Assembly: GCF_004210375.1 (NCBI RefSeq) | Contig: NW_027467782.1 | Coordinates: 22,609,276-22,673,275, forward strand | Direction: 5' to 3' | Length of the DNA stretch: 64,000 bases | From: Tachypleus tridentatus | Taxonomy: Eukaryota; Arthropoda; Merostomata; Xiphosura; Limulidae | In this document: piece by piece, positions 38,076-48,133 of the stretch | How positions within the stretch are numbered: position 1 is the first letter of the stretch | How the letters are laid out: each line of letters begins with the position of its first letter | Program-made: the position numbers and the translations under genes | Notes under the pieces: generated by a model | Seen by the model: only the letters and a program-made list of their open reading frames with translations | What the model was told of the DNA's origin: nothing | Databases searched by the model: none

Positions 38076-39287
38076 AATTGAAATCTGTTTCCCAGATGAC
38101 TCAACATGCTAAAATACAGTCTTTATTGAAAAACTCTAACGTACAACTAACGAAGATAGAACAGAATGGAAGTAGGACTGAACTGTACAATGTATTTAAG
38201 TCGAACTCGCGAACCTCACAGTGACTACCGAGCCGACTGACCTCCTGGGCATCGTTGGGAAAATAATGTGTGCAGGTTATAACACAAGTAATTGCAAGTT
38301 TCTCGAAAAATACTTAAACAATTACAAATATATTATATTCCTGTTACAGCTAATCAAACACGTTGTGATATAATGTCTATAAGCACGTCTATTAAATAAA
38401 AACACCTAAACAAAAACTAGCAATACAATTAGAGTAGAGGCTTCAGGCCGTTGAAATTGCTCCTTTTCTGTTCTAATTATACAAGAAAATACAATATTTT
38501 TACTATCTATAATAAGTAAACATATTGTTCTTTTACCATAAAGCACCAGCCATTTATTAGAGGGCGGTGATAATCTGAAATTTCATGGATTAATGAGGGC
38601 CACAAACATAGATCTAATGAACTCTATTGTAAAGTCGAGGCTCAGACAAAAGGGAGCAGAGGGGGGTGATGTAGGGCGCGTATGGATCCGAGCGGCCCGA
38701 ACATGTCGTGAACTGTACACTATGGTTAGCGACTTCGGCAGCTTAGGAGAGTAAGGCGTTCGACAATAAAACCGACTAGACATGCATGAGAATAAATGGC
38801 GTAGGAAAACCGCACAATATAAACATAAGATTGATGCAGCTACAAGCTACAAATGGCCTGCCAGGCCTAGATCACAGGAGTTTACGTTTGGGAGTGATAT
38901 TTTCGAATTTCATGCTCTGTTTAGTCTGTTGTGATGAAAATTTTACATAATCTTACACTACGTACAAGACATAGGTAGATTCTGTGATAGTGCTTGCAAG
39001 CCTTGCATGTATACTTAGGCCTACTGACTGATACTTACGAACTATCGCTTAGATCGAAAAGCTTAGAAGCTCGCCTATATTAGAGATGTGTATGTCGGCT
39101 ATTGAAAAAGCTTACATCTAGGACTAATTATGTAATTCGATTTGTAAGAACAAACACACAATTTGTAGGCCTGTGATGCAATAAAACAATTCATCAGTCC
39201 AAACTAGGGGGGAATTATTGTATGCACCATACCTCACTTAAAATGAAGGAGGGATGTATCCCCATGCCCCCAGGATCTTCGCCCCTG

Positions 39288-39661
39288 TTTTAGATGTATT
39301 CAAAATTGTTTCGGAGCTGTTTTTTCGTTAAGTTTATTGCAGAAGTCTTCCCATTTTTCTTGTTTTAATTGTTTAACTTCTGCTCTAATTTGGTTTCTTA
39401 TTTTATTTATTTGTGTTTTTAATTCGCTACCTCTTGTGCCCATGTATTGTCGTCTGTGCTTTATTAGTGTCAATAGGTGTTTGTGCGGTTTGCATGTGTT
39501 ATTCTTAATTTTATGTTGTTGTTTAGGTATTGTCTGATTTGCTGCGGTTTGAAGGCATTCCGTAATTATTTGACAGCAATTATCAATATCTATTTTATTT
39601 TTAGCTATTGTTACAATTTTATTTGATAATCGATGGTCTGATATTATTTTCTTCTCTATGT
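39288..39661 (-). pseudogene. Jockey-type LINE, linker upstream of RT, 5' part of split copy
   Basis: The minus-strand frame includes NKIVTIAKNKIDIDNCCQ, then ECLQTAANQTIPKQ and EVKQLKQEKWEDFCNKLN, ending EKTAPKQF then TGA. Removing the hAT and one target copy continues as IHLKRLTNAD at 34908, so the TGA most likely replaced a Trp codon. No endonuclease domain is visible upstream because a SINE-A copy abuts. Confidence 0.8.
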
Positions 39662-39945
39662 GTGACCCGACATGGCCAAGCGTGTTAAGGCGTGCGACTC
39701 GTAATCTGAGGGTCGCGGGTTCGCATCCCCGTGGCGCTAAATATGCTTGCCCTTTCAGCCGTGGGGGCATTATAATGTGACGGTCAATCCCACTATTCGT
39801 TGGTAAAAGAGTAGCCCAAGAGTTGGCGGTGGGTGGTGATAACTAGCTGCCTTCCTTCTAGTCTTACACTGCTGCTAAATTAGGGACGGCTAGTAGAGAT
39901 AGCCCTCGAGTAGCTTTGTGCGAAATTCAAAAAACAAACAAACAA
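39662..39945 (+). mobile_element. SINE-A copy, full length
   Basis: CCGACATGGCCAAGCGTG, GACTCGTAATCTGAGGGTCG, CGGGTTCGCATCCCCG (B box), CAATCCCACTATTCGTTGG, TTAGGGACGGCTAG and tail GAAATTCAAAAAACAAAC. One of the best copies for a consensus. Confidence 0.93.
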
Positions 39946-40150
39946 ACGTTTTGCTTTATTAGTATATTAGTTTCTGTCTTCTTAACGTTCTTTGTCGGGG
40001 CCTTCTTCTCACTTTCAGGGTTCAGTGGCATAGCCTCCAATATATCCAATTCATTAGTTGTTATCTTTTCAGCACCAAGCTGTTTGTGTAAAACACGGTT
40101 TTTCAAAACATTCCGTTCTTTCCGAGTTTTTTCTTTCCAGTTGTAGAAAG
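39946..40150 (-). CDS. Possible coding fragment, unrecognised
   Basis: The minus-strand frame running to 40169 contains NWKEKTRKERNVLKNRVL, HKQLGAEKITTNELDILEAM and PLNPESEKKAPTKNVKK. Composition is charged and non-repetitive and looks more protein-like than most frames here. It abuts the SINE tail at its C-terminal end. It might be a retrocopy, an exon or part of the neighbouring LINE; I do not recognise it and it does not look like a LINE endonuclease. Confidence 0.3.
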
Positions 40151-40169
40151 AAGAAAGAACGTTGCACAA

Positions 40170-40655
40170 TAAGAATCACGTGTTTCAAGACCATTAAAAT
40201 ACATATTATTATTAAATAAGCTATGGATAATAGGTTACAGTTATAACTATAAATGTGTTTCATGCTTAACCAACAAATAATTGTATGGATTCTTTAGACA
40301 AGTGTATTCAGTTATAATGTTTCGACCCATGGAACGTAGTACTTCACATGAACCAAAATAATACGTCATATAAAGGTGGAGATCTCAAATTAATACCTTG
40401 CTTGAAATTAGATCTATCAACATGGTATCTCGTAAGAAGGCTGATACATGAATATAGTACCTCACATATATTTCTAACAGCAGTGTGAGTACAGAAACCA
40501 AAATTGGAGCGCAAAAAATGAACACAGAATCCTACTGTTGAGTTAAAAAGATAATTGGATATTGAGGTCAGATACTCTTCCACCCCAATATCATCAAATG
40601 ATTAATTCCTGTGTTCCACATACTTTAATTATAAATAAATTGAAAATAACATGTA
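40170..40655. other. No gene recognised
   Basis: AT-rich; a 79-aa minus-strand frame has no visible domain. Confidence 0.4.
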
Positions 40656-40661
40656 ACTTAC

Positions 40662-40742
40662 CACAAAGCAATGAGAGAGATTGAAATGAATGCTGTCCAC
40701 CAAGCATATCTGAGAACTCTAGATTTTGACGCGAAGGGAAGC
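40662..40742 (-). CDS. Possible exon; both strands exon-like
   Basis: On the minus strand the piece ends TTTGTG|GTAAGT and encodes a hydrophobic segment, LLPFASKSRVLRYAWWTAF then ISISLIALW, reminiscent of a transmembrane helix. On the plus strand the same DNA ends AAGCA|GTAAGT and reads MREIEMNAVHQAYLRTLDFD. No convincing acceptor is seen for either. Function unknown. Confidence 0.25.
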
Positions 40743-40871
40743 AGTAAGTTAACAATAATTTTAATGTGTATGATTCTTTAAACCCAACAATAATCTTGGT
40801 CGAACATATCTAAAACTTTAATTAAATAAATACGATATTTATTCATGACGAGAAATCCACTTAAAATAAAA

Positions 40872-40973
40872 ATGTATCTCAGAACGGCTGGTATGGGTAT
40901 TAACACTTTTATTGATAAGTACAGAATAACGGTTTAAAACGTTAATACACGTACCAGTTGTTGTGAGATACAA
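40872..40973. repeat. Inverted repeat, about 31-bp arms
   Basis: GTATCTCAGAACGGCTGGTA on the left pairs with TACCAGTTGTTGTGAGATAC on the right, and the arms extend through GGGTATTAAC / GTTAATACACG, around a spacer of about 40 bp. Likely a transposon-derived hairpin. Confidence 0.65.
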
Positions 40974-41018
40974 ATACGATATTTCTTGGACTTATAATGC
41001 ATTTTCATATTAAACACT

Positions 41019-41290
41019 ACCCGTTATGGCCAGGTGGGTTTAGGCGTTCGACTCGTAAGCTGAGGGTCGCGGGTTCGAATCCCCGTCGCACCAAACATGC
41101 TAGCACTTTCAGCTATGAGGGCGTTACTATTTTACGGTCAATCTCAGTATTTGTTAATAATGGAGTAGCCCAAGAATTGGCGATGGGTGATGATGACTAG
41201 CTACCTTCCCTCTTGTCTTACACTGCTAATTCAAGGACGGCTACTGCAGATTGCCTTTGTGTAGCTTTGCGCGAAATTCAAAAATCAAAC
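41019..41290 (+). mobile_element. SINE-A copy
   Basis: CCGTTATGGCCAGGTGGG, GACTCGTAAGCTGAGGGTCG, GGGTTCGAATCCCCG (perfect B-box-like block), a moderately mutated body and tail GCGAAATTCAAAAATCAAAC. Confidence 0.9.
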
Positions 41291-42517
41291 ATATTAAACA
41301 ATAATAACCTTTAGAAAGTTGACAATTACTTATATATGTATACATATATATATTTACAAGTTAAGCGGATAAATAACATAGAAAAAGGAACGTGTATTAT
41401 ATTATTTGAACTCTTTACCAGTAAAGTTATTCTACTTTAGGGAATTCAGTTAGTTTCATTAGTTCCTGAGTTACTTACTTTAAAAGATCATCGAACAGGA
41501 ACTTATGTAGTTTCTTCAGCTATACTTCACCTTTTTAAATTGTCAAATATGATGACGTCATAGTATCACCAAAGGGTATTTTGTAGAATTACCATGTCAT
41601 AACAGCCTGTCATAGCCTTCTGTCAAAGTGCCCTCTGGTGGGTTTAACTAGCTACCAACAGGTATCCAACAAGCTCAGGACATTTATACTTATTTTTTTA
41701 AATTATACAGTGAGAAACCAACTAACTGCTTTAAATCCTATTTAACACTATTAATAACACACTATTTACAATCCAATTAAGATAATCACCAAGACACAGT
41801 TTTATGAATTCATTCTCACTGATATATAAATAAGTACATAATTATATACTTATGTTATAAGGAGAAATATATAGTTATATAACAGAAAATCAGCTGGTTT
41901 TCCATCACATTTATTTTGTTAGACAATATAACAAGGGTACAACTGGTTTTCCAAACACACGTTATCAGACTAGATAAATATCTCACCATTCTCTTCAAGA
42001 TATTTAACTCATTATACAACTCAATATGAAACAGTTATATTAACTTCGAATCACAAAAGGTGTAAGGATATATAACAGAAATCAAACAAACCATCTTTGA
42101 TTAATTGCTGTTCACTTACCGTTTCAAACTTTATAATTAGTTTCTTCACTTATTATGATACTTAATATGTTTATATGTAATGAATCGTATCCACTGTCTG
42201 GTAAGTTTTCTTTACAACACAAAAATATTGACAGAAATTTTTACAAAGTTTTCTTTACTGGATTTTCAGTGTGAATTTTATATGTGAATAACAACAACAT
42301 TTCGATGACAAACATTGAACGCTGTAGTCACTGATCACGATGTTTTTCGCAAACTTGATAACAATTCTTTTATTCAGAAATGCTAACGTTTTGATGATCA
42401 AATATTATTATAATCCTATATTAAAACATTTGTTTTTATTTTGACAAATTACTTTTATGTTAGTTCAAAAACAAAATACTGTATACAGTGTATACTGCAG
42501 TGAAGATTTGAGAGTGT
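41291..42517. other. AT-rich DNA, nothing recognised
   Basis: No gene or known repeat seen. Confidence 0.5.
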
Positions 42518-42635
42518 GTGTATATTTTCTTCTAACAGCTACATCGAGCTATCTGCTGAGCCCACCGAGGTGAATCTTACCCCTGGTTTTAGCGTTGTAA
42601 ATCCGTAGACGTACCGATGTACAAGCGGGAAGCTG
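42518..42635 (-). mobile_element. SINE-C copy
   Basis: GTGTGTGTATATTTTCTTC tail, CGAGCTATCTGCTGAGCCC, ACCGAGGTGAATCTTACCCC (mutated B box), AGCGTTGTAAATCCGTAGAC. Confidence 0.8.
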
Positions 42636-42712
42636 TTTTGGTAGACATGGCGTTTTAATTAAATATCTTTAGGTTTTCTTGGTAATGATGTGAAGCACAC
42701 ATGTGTATGAAC

Positions 42713-42815
42713 AAACATATGATACCAATATGTATCATATTGATAAATCACATGGGTGATTTCGATTTATCAATTATATATTGATATATATATCAATACA
42801 TATCATACCAATATG
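42713..42815. repeat. AT-rich palindromic stretch
   Basis: Nested inverted repeats, including ATTGATAAATC against GATTTATCAAT and ATATTGATATATATATCAAT. May fold into a cruciform; no function inferred. Confidence 0.6.
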
Positions 42816-42985
42816 TTTGTTTGTTATTCAATTTCGCGGAAAGTTCGAGATGGCTTCTAGCGCTTGCTGTTCCTAATTTTGAAATAATATACTAAAGGAA
42901 ACACAGTTATCAAATACCATTTGTCTGAATGTTTGATCCCATCTTGAAACTGTGTAAGGGGATTGACCGTTATATTAAAATCCCT
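42816..42985 (-). mobile_element. SINE-A fragment, old
   Basis: GTTTGTTATTCAATTTCGCG tail and GCTAGC-like CGCTTGCTGTTCCTAATTTTG are recognisable; the rest is heavily diverged. Confidence 0.5.
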
Positions 42986-43040
42986 AACTTGACCACTATT
43001 TTTCTTCTTACTAGAAACCCATAATACACTCGAAGTAAAG

Positions 43041-43313
43041 TTTGTTTGTTTCTTTTTCAAATTCAAGCAAAGCTACACGAGGACTATCTGTGCTAGCCGT
43101 CCCTAAATTAGCAGTGTAAGACAAGAGGAAAGGCAGCTCGTCATCACCACCCACCGCCAACTCTTGGGCTACTCTTTGACCAACAAATAGTGGGATTGAC
43201 CGTCACATTATAACGCCCCCAAGGCTGTAAGGGCAAACATGTTTGGCGCGACGGGGTTGCGAACTGGCGATCCTCAGATTACGAGTCGTACGCCTTAACA
43301 CGCTTGTCCATAT
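43041..43313 (-). mobile_element. SINE-A copy
   Basis: Full length: AAGCTACACGAGGACTATC, CACCCACCGCCAACTCTTGG, GACCGTCACATTATAACGCC, GGCGCGACGGGGTTGCGAAC and CGCCTTAACACGCTTGTCCA. Confidence 0.92.
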
Positions 43314-43546
43314 TTCTTATATTTACATAAAAACATATATACGACAGAGTGGTATTGTTTTGGTAAAATAGTTAACAATTCCATATATATATATTTACTT
43401 TTACGAATTTTTTTCCCCTCTTCTTTGAATGATAACATCACGTAGACATTCTATGTACTTAATATTATAACCAAAGTAAAAGTTATTATTTAAACACATA
43501 TAAACAGAGGTAGTTTGTTTTTTAATTTTGCGCAAAGCTAAGTTAT
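43314..43546. repeat. Module R3, first copy
   Basis: About 230 bp nearly identical to 45567-45799 (for example CTTCTTTGAATGATAACATC and CACGTAGACATTCTATGTAC), ending in both copies in the SINE-A tail TTTTAATTTTGCGCAAAGCT. Direct orientation, 2.25 kb apart. Confidence 0.9.
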
Positions 43547-43548
43547 TA

Positions 43549-43760
43549 TTTATTTTGTAAACTCTCATTATACATTATAAGTATTAGTGCTGACAGTTAA
43601 ATTGAACTAAAAAAGATATGTATTGTGTACTATCTGTTGTCTTGATTTCTGTGATAAAAAGATTTACCTACAAAGCAACTTTTACTTTGCGTGTAACACT
43701 CTTGAGTAACACAAAAACTAAATTTGATGAAAGAGCAGAAATATATTAAACCTATAGTTT
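43549..43760. repeat. Module R1-A, third copy
   Basis: About 210 bp matching 57444-57650 closely and 56797-57003 more weakly (TATAAGTATTAGTGCTGACA, GTGTAACACTCTTGAGTAA). Here it is followed by R2 and not by module R1-B. Confidence 0.88.
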
Positions 43761-43765
43761 AAAAC

Positions 43766-43903
43766 TTTCAGGCTCAATCCTGGTTCGAGATTTTCATTTC
43801 ACTGCAAAACTTCTCTGAGCAATTATCATATGATCTGAAAGGACAAAAACATGAAGATAAACAGTCATACAAATTATCTTTAAATTTCTTGTTAACTTAA
43901 AAG
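43766..43903. repeat. Module R2, first copy
   Basis: About 138 bp nearly identical to 53922-54063: CAGGCTCAATCCTGGTTCGA, GCAATTATCATATGATC, TTTAAATTTCTTGTTAACTT. Function unknown. Confidence 0.88.
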
Positions 43904-43921
43904 AAACAAAGTATCACTGTG

Positions 43922-44150
43922 TGTTATCACTAGACCACAGTCTCACTGATGTTTGTCAACAGAAACACTGTCTCACTAATGGTTATCACTATAAACACAG
44001 TCTCACTAATGGTTGTCGCTAGAAACACAGTCTCACTGGTGTTTGTCACTAGAAACACAGTTTCACTGATGATTATCACTAGGAACACAGTCTCATTGAT
44101 GGTTGTCACTAGAAACACAGTTTCACTGATGGTTGTCACTAAAAACACAG
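43922..44150. repeat. 30-bp minisatellite, left block
   Basis: About seven to eight units of a 30-bp repeat with the core CTCACTGATGGTTGTCACTA and GAAACACAGT. Both strands stay open because 30 is a multiple of three. Same unit as 44689-44857. Confidence 0.92.
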
Positions 44151-44338
44151 GTAGTGATGCCAACTCTCTTTGAAAACCAGATCTGGATTAGCCATGAACA
44201 AAGGACTCCTCTTGAAAGAGTTTTTGCAAACAAATGTCAATAAGCTAATCCAGTGGAACGTTTATGAATAAATAATTTATATGAAAACTAAACACTAAAC
44301 AGTCATAACATAGATGTAGATCTTTTAACTCTAACAAG

Positions 44339-44640
44339 TTAAAATGAGTATAGGACAGTAAATTCATTAAATATTAATGGTTTAAGAACAGGTACAAGAA
44401 ATCTTGCTGTTTTATAACTGTGCGTTCTGATTGCAGAAGGTATAGGGCATAATAAGTGATTCTGTTCATGAACCTTGAATGGGAATGTCTGTCGGTGTTT
44501 GGGTAAGAAAAGTTCGTACCCTGGAGGGTCAGGTTCTCTGTGACCTCTTTCTCCTCCCCATACAAATGTTCTTGACGGATTGCCATTTATAATTGTAGAA
44601 CTGAATATTATTTTGATCCTTTTCAGAGCAATGTCCATGT
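44339..44640 (-). pseudogene. Penelope-like reverse transcriptase fragment
   Basis: The minus-strand frame ends SAIRTHSYKTARFLVPVLK followed by PLIFNEFTV, which matches the block after the PKTHK motif in Penelope-type reverse transcriptases (a class using a GIY-YIG endonuclease). The upstream half is out of frame: PNTDRHSHSRF in one frame and LPKHRQTFPFK in another suggest a frameshift in the PKTHK region. Only about 100 codons remain. It sits between the two blocks of the 30-bp minisatellite. No GIY-YIG domain is seen. Confidence 0.65.
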
Positions 44641-44688
44641 ACTGTGGCTGATGGACAATACATCACATTCTGTAACACTGAATGTTAC

Positions 44689-44857
44689 ACTGATGGTTGT
44701 CACTAGAAACACAGTCTCACTGATGGTTGTCATTAGAAACACAGTCTCACTGATGGTTGTCACTAGAAACACAGTCTCACTGATGGTTATCACTAGAAAC
44801 ACAGTGTCAGTTATGGTTATCAATAGAAACACAGTCTCATTGATGGCTCATCACTAG
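44689..44857. repeat. 30-bp minisatellite, right block
   Basis: About six units of the same 30-bp repeat as 43922-44150, cut off from it by about 540 bp that contains the Penelope-like fragment. Confidence 0.9.
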
Positions 44858-45566
44858 AATAATTATGAATAATTATTGTGGCAATAATTATGAGTTTTTT
44901 AACTCAACTTCTAAATATGGGAAAAGAACAGCTAGTTACGTATTTATCAATTTATTATTTAGCTTACAATAGAGAGAACAAAGTGATAAGCAGAAATCAT
45001 TTGATAATATATCCACGAGAAGAGACTTGTTATACAACATTATTTACACTTTTTTATTATATATTTGTTTCGTCTGATGAGATATAAATATATTTATCTG
45101 AATATCCAATAACTGAAATAATTTTGACTGTATTTTGATACACTTGAATGTCATTGTGTTAAAAGTTTTTGAAACTGTGATTTCATGATTTCCAAATTTG
45201 AAGAGCAATTTTGTTCTTTGAAAATGTTTTCGTGTTTTATATCTATTAAAGTTTTTTTTTCAAATGTATAAAATACAAACTGTTCTTTCAAAGTTTATGA
45301 ACACTGGAAGTGAGTGTTTTTATTAGAAGATTAATTTTTGTTGTTGTTTTGTGTCCTTGATGTTTCAGTATGAGATAGAAACTCATTCATCTAACACTTT
45401 TATGAATTTGATAAACGTTTTTTTCCAGACAATCTATGTAATTTGTAGTCCTAGGTTTATATTTTGTATAAATAATAATAATTATGATTCATCTGAAAGT
45501 TAAGGTTCTCACGTCAAGTTTGAAAGATGATAAGATAACTTTTCAATGCTCTGTGATCTTATCTTG
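44858..45566. other. AT-rich DNA, nothing recognised
   Basis: No gene or known repeat seen. Confidence 0.5.
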
Positions 45567-45838
45567 GCCATATTTCTTATATTTACATAAAAACATATAT
45601 ATGACAGAGTGATATTGTTGTGGTAAAATAGTTAACAATTCCATATATATGTATATTTACTTTTACGAAATTTTTCCCCTCTTCTTTGAATGATAACATC
45701 ACGTAGACATTCTATGTACCTAATATTATAACTAAAGTAAAAGTTATTATTGAAACATATATAAACAGAGGTAGTTTGTTTTTTAATTTTGCGCAAAGCT
45801 ACACGAGGGCTATTTGTGTTTGGCCATGTCGGGCCTCA
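45567..45838. repeat. Module R3, second copy, with deleted SINE-A
   Basis: R3 (45567-45799) followed by a SINE-A reduced to its tail (GCAAAGCTACACGAGGGC) joined directly to the head end (TTGGCCATGTCGGGCC), so about 200 bp of the SINE is missing. Confidence 0.85.
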
Positions 45839-46117
45839 AGGAAGGAGATTTGAGGTGACGATTAAATAGAGAACCTCAGTCAACAACCCTAGTGAATAAC
45901 ACTAGAAAAAATCAACAACAAAATACTATAAAATCCAACATCATTGGACAATAAACCTAATAATTCCTACTAATACATAAGTAAAACCGCTTTAAACCGA
46001 CACAAAGTAAAATACTTTTATACCTGACCTTATAACTTTTATTAAATATTGTTGTGTGTGTTATAATTTGAAGATGACACTTCTAAATTATAACATGTAA
46101 ATGATTAACCGTGTTTC

Positions 46118-46190
46118 AATAGTCTGGGTGGGGATAACCCAGATATTCTATTCTGTGGCTTTCTGCTTAATTCTAAACAAATAAACATAT
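46118..46190 (+). mobile_element. SINE-B tail fragment
   Basis: GGGATAACCCAGATATTC, TGTGGCTTTCTGCTTAATTC and AAACAAATAAAC match the distal half of SINE-B. Confidence 0.5.
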
Positions 46191-46207
46191 CACTTCTACA
46201 CAATACT

Positions 46208-46335
46208 GTATGCGTGTGTGTTTTTTTTCTTATAGGAATGTCGCTTCGGGTTATATGCTGATTACACCGAGGGGAATGAAGCCTCTGATTTCAGATTTGT
46301 AAATCCATAGACTTACCACTGTATTCAGGGAGAGA
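46208..46335 (-). mobile_element. SINE-C copy, diverged
   Basis: GCGTGTGTGTTTTTTTTC tail, CGGGTTATATGCTGATTAC, ACCGAGGGGAATGAAGCC, TTGTAAATCCATAGACTTAC. Confidence 0.7.
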
Positions 46336-47060
46336 ATGCATTACTCTATGTAATATATATCACAAATCATCAATTCTTTATAGCATTAAAAACCACCGTT
46401 TATAAAAAAAACTCTAAGCTTGAAATGAAAATATCTAATTTTTATACGTAAATATAAATATAGATCTAAACAAACAAGAGTCGTACGGCAATTGTATTAA
46501 CAATCTGGAACCACATTATACAAGCTAAAGACAGATCGAACGTGGTCTGTATAAGTGAGATACCTTACATTCTTAGGTTTAGACATTTTAAAGAAAACAT
46601 TGTATTCGTGAGGTTGATTTGACGAAGAGCATCACCTTTACTTTTAACATTGTTGACTGCTAAAACAGAATAACCACATTTTGCATAACTCTAACCAACA
46701 CATGAGCTTAAACAAAAATATCGCAAGCATATGGTGATATTAATAATCGATACTGCCAGTTAAACTATAATGCAAATGCTTTCCGAACTGTTTATTGTAT
46801 AAACAACTTGCTTGGTTGTTAACAAAAATAAATATAAAATTTTAAAAGTGATACTATTGTTATCATATTCATCATCTTACGTATACATAGGCAAAATAAA
46901 TTATTTTTTAATCAATACACATGGTGGGTAAAATATCTAAGGTAATGGCTGAAGTACATTTAAAAGCGAGATGGGTGATTTCGATTTAAGTGTTATTGCT
47001 ATTAAATTAGTAACGTTTAATAAACGTAAGTAGACCTAAAACCAAAAACTTTTAATTTAC
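46336..47060. other. AT-rich DNA, nothing recognised
   Basis: If the Ig exon at 47085 is real, its next exon should lie here or further left on the minus strand. I did not find it. Confidence 0.4.
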
Positions 47061-47084
47061 CTATGACATTATGTTTGTAATTAC

Positions 47085-47339
47085 CTTCACCGTTTCTACA
47101 TCGAATTGCACGTCAGTCAACACTAAATCGCCGCCATCTTTCCTTTGTATTCTCTCCCTACTAGTCACTACTTCATTCAGAGGTGTGTACCAATTTATTA
47201 GTTTTCTTTCTGTATTATGAACATCTTTTGAACAGATTATTGTAACAGTAGAACCATGTATAATTTTGTGGTCTACCGTAGAACACGAAGCAAGCAGTAA
47301 ACTAATGTAAATGTACATCAATTCACTTAAAATAGACAT
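47085..47339 (-). CDS. Possible first exon of a secreted Ig-domain protein
   Basis: The frame starts MSILSELMYIYISLLLASC, a plausible signal peptide (short start, hydrophobic core, small residues before the cut). It continues GSTVTIICSKDVHNTERK, LINWYTPLNEVV and KDGGDLVLTDVQFDVE, the Cys-B strand, Trp-C strand and L-x-L-x-x-V pattern of an immunoglobulin fold. The second Ig Cys is not reached: the piece ends GTGAAG|GTAATT, a usable donor, after exactly 85 codons. No promoter was identified. It could be an orphaned exon; the partner molecule and role are unknown. Confidence 0.45.
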
Positions 47340-47501
47340 AGATAATTATTCTTGATTTCACTGTACGCCTTATATTTAACTTTCTTTTCTGTTTATAAGT
47401 GAAATATCGCTGTTACTATGAGCATAAAATATTCTTGTTTGAGTGACTTCATGAACTGATGCTCAGTGATAAAGCTTGATTAACAATAGTGACAAAGGTA
47501 T

Positions 47502-47778
47502 TGCTTGTTGGTTTTATAAATGTAAGGCAAAGCAACATGAGAGGTATCTGCGCTAGCCGACCCTAATTTAGCTGTGTAAGAGTAGAGGGAAGGCAGCTAG
47601 TCATCACCACCCACCGCCAACTCTTGGGCTATACTTTTACTAAAGAATGGTGGGATTGACCGTGACATTATAACGCTCCCAAGGGTGAAAAGGTGAGCAT
47701 ATTGGGAGGGACGAGGATTCGAACCCGCGACACTCAGATTACGAGTGGAACGTCTTAACAACCCGGCCATGCCGGGCC
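47502..47778 (-). mobile_element. SINE-A copy
   Basis: GTAAGGCAAAGCAACATGAG, CACCCACCGCCAACTCTTGG, GACCGTGACATTATAACGC, GACGAGGATTCGAACCCGCG and head GGCCATGCCGGGCC. Full length with a mutated tail. Confidence 0.9.
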
Positions 47779-48133
47779 TGATAAAAGTATTGTTGCTTCA
47801 ATCACACTGGAGCAGCTCACTTTGTTGTTTTGATAAAAATCACAAAAACTACATATAGTATCAGGCTGGACATACAAATGACGTTTTGAGAAATATTTGA
47901 CCTCTCATTATTTTTGGTATATAGCAGTTGTTGAGCTTCGTTAAAAAAAGTTCTTATTGCTATTAATCACACTAGTGTTTCAATTTTACTAATACTATTT
48001 AGTGTTAATACGTTTTATGCGTACTCTTTAAAGTATGTAATGATAACTGGATTTCATTACAAAAAAAGCGACTCTGAACTGTATTCCCGCCGTGAGCAAA
48101 ACGAAAACAGCCCACTGTATAGGATTGTACTTA
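47779..48133. other. No gene recognised
   Basis: Short AT-rich spacer between a SINE and the Tc1-like element. Confidence 0.45.

Larger units (their letters stand above)
34909..39287 (-). mobile_element. hAT-family DNA transposon, complete but dead
   Basis: Termini are CAGAGGCGTAGAT at 34909 and, as complement, CAGGGGCGAAGAT at 39287. The 8-bp flanks TTTCAGAT (34901-34908) and TTTTAGAT (39288-39295) match at 7 of 8 positions, the hallmark target duplication of hAT elements. Length 4379 bp. It interrupts a Jockey-type LINE and itself contains a SINE-A copy near its left end, giving the order LINE, then hAT, then SINE. Confidence 0.93.

Noticed and set aside
38583-38783. 66-aa frame RFYCRTPYSPKLPKSL...
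   Set aside because: Lies in the non-coding end of the hAT element upstream of the transposase start; no domain.
39662-39740. A functional tRNA-Thr gene
   Set aside because: The tRNA-like head is followed by the SINE body, the acceptor and anticodon stems have mismatches, and the same unit recurs about 20 times. It is SINE-A.
43930-44857. Frames of 68-77 aa on both strands with a 10-residue repeat
   Set aside because: Shadows of the 30-bp minisatellite; open on both strands for the same reason.
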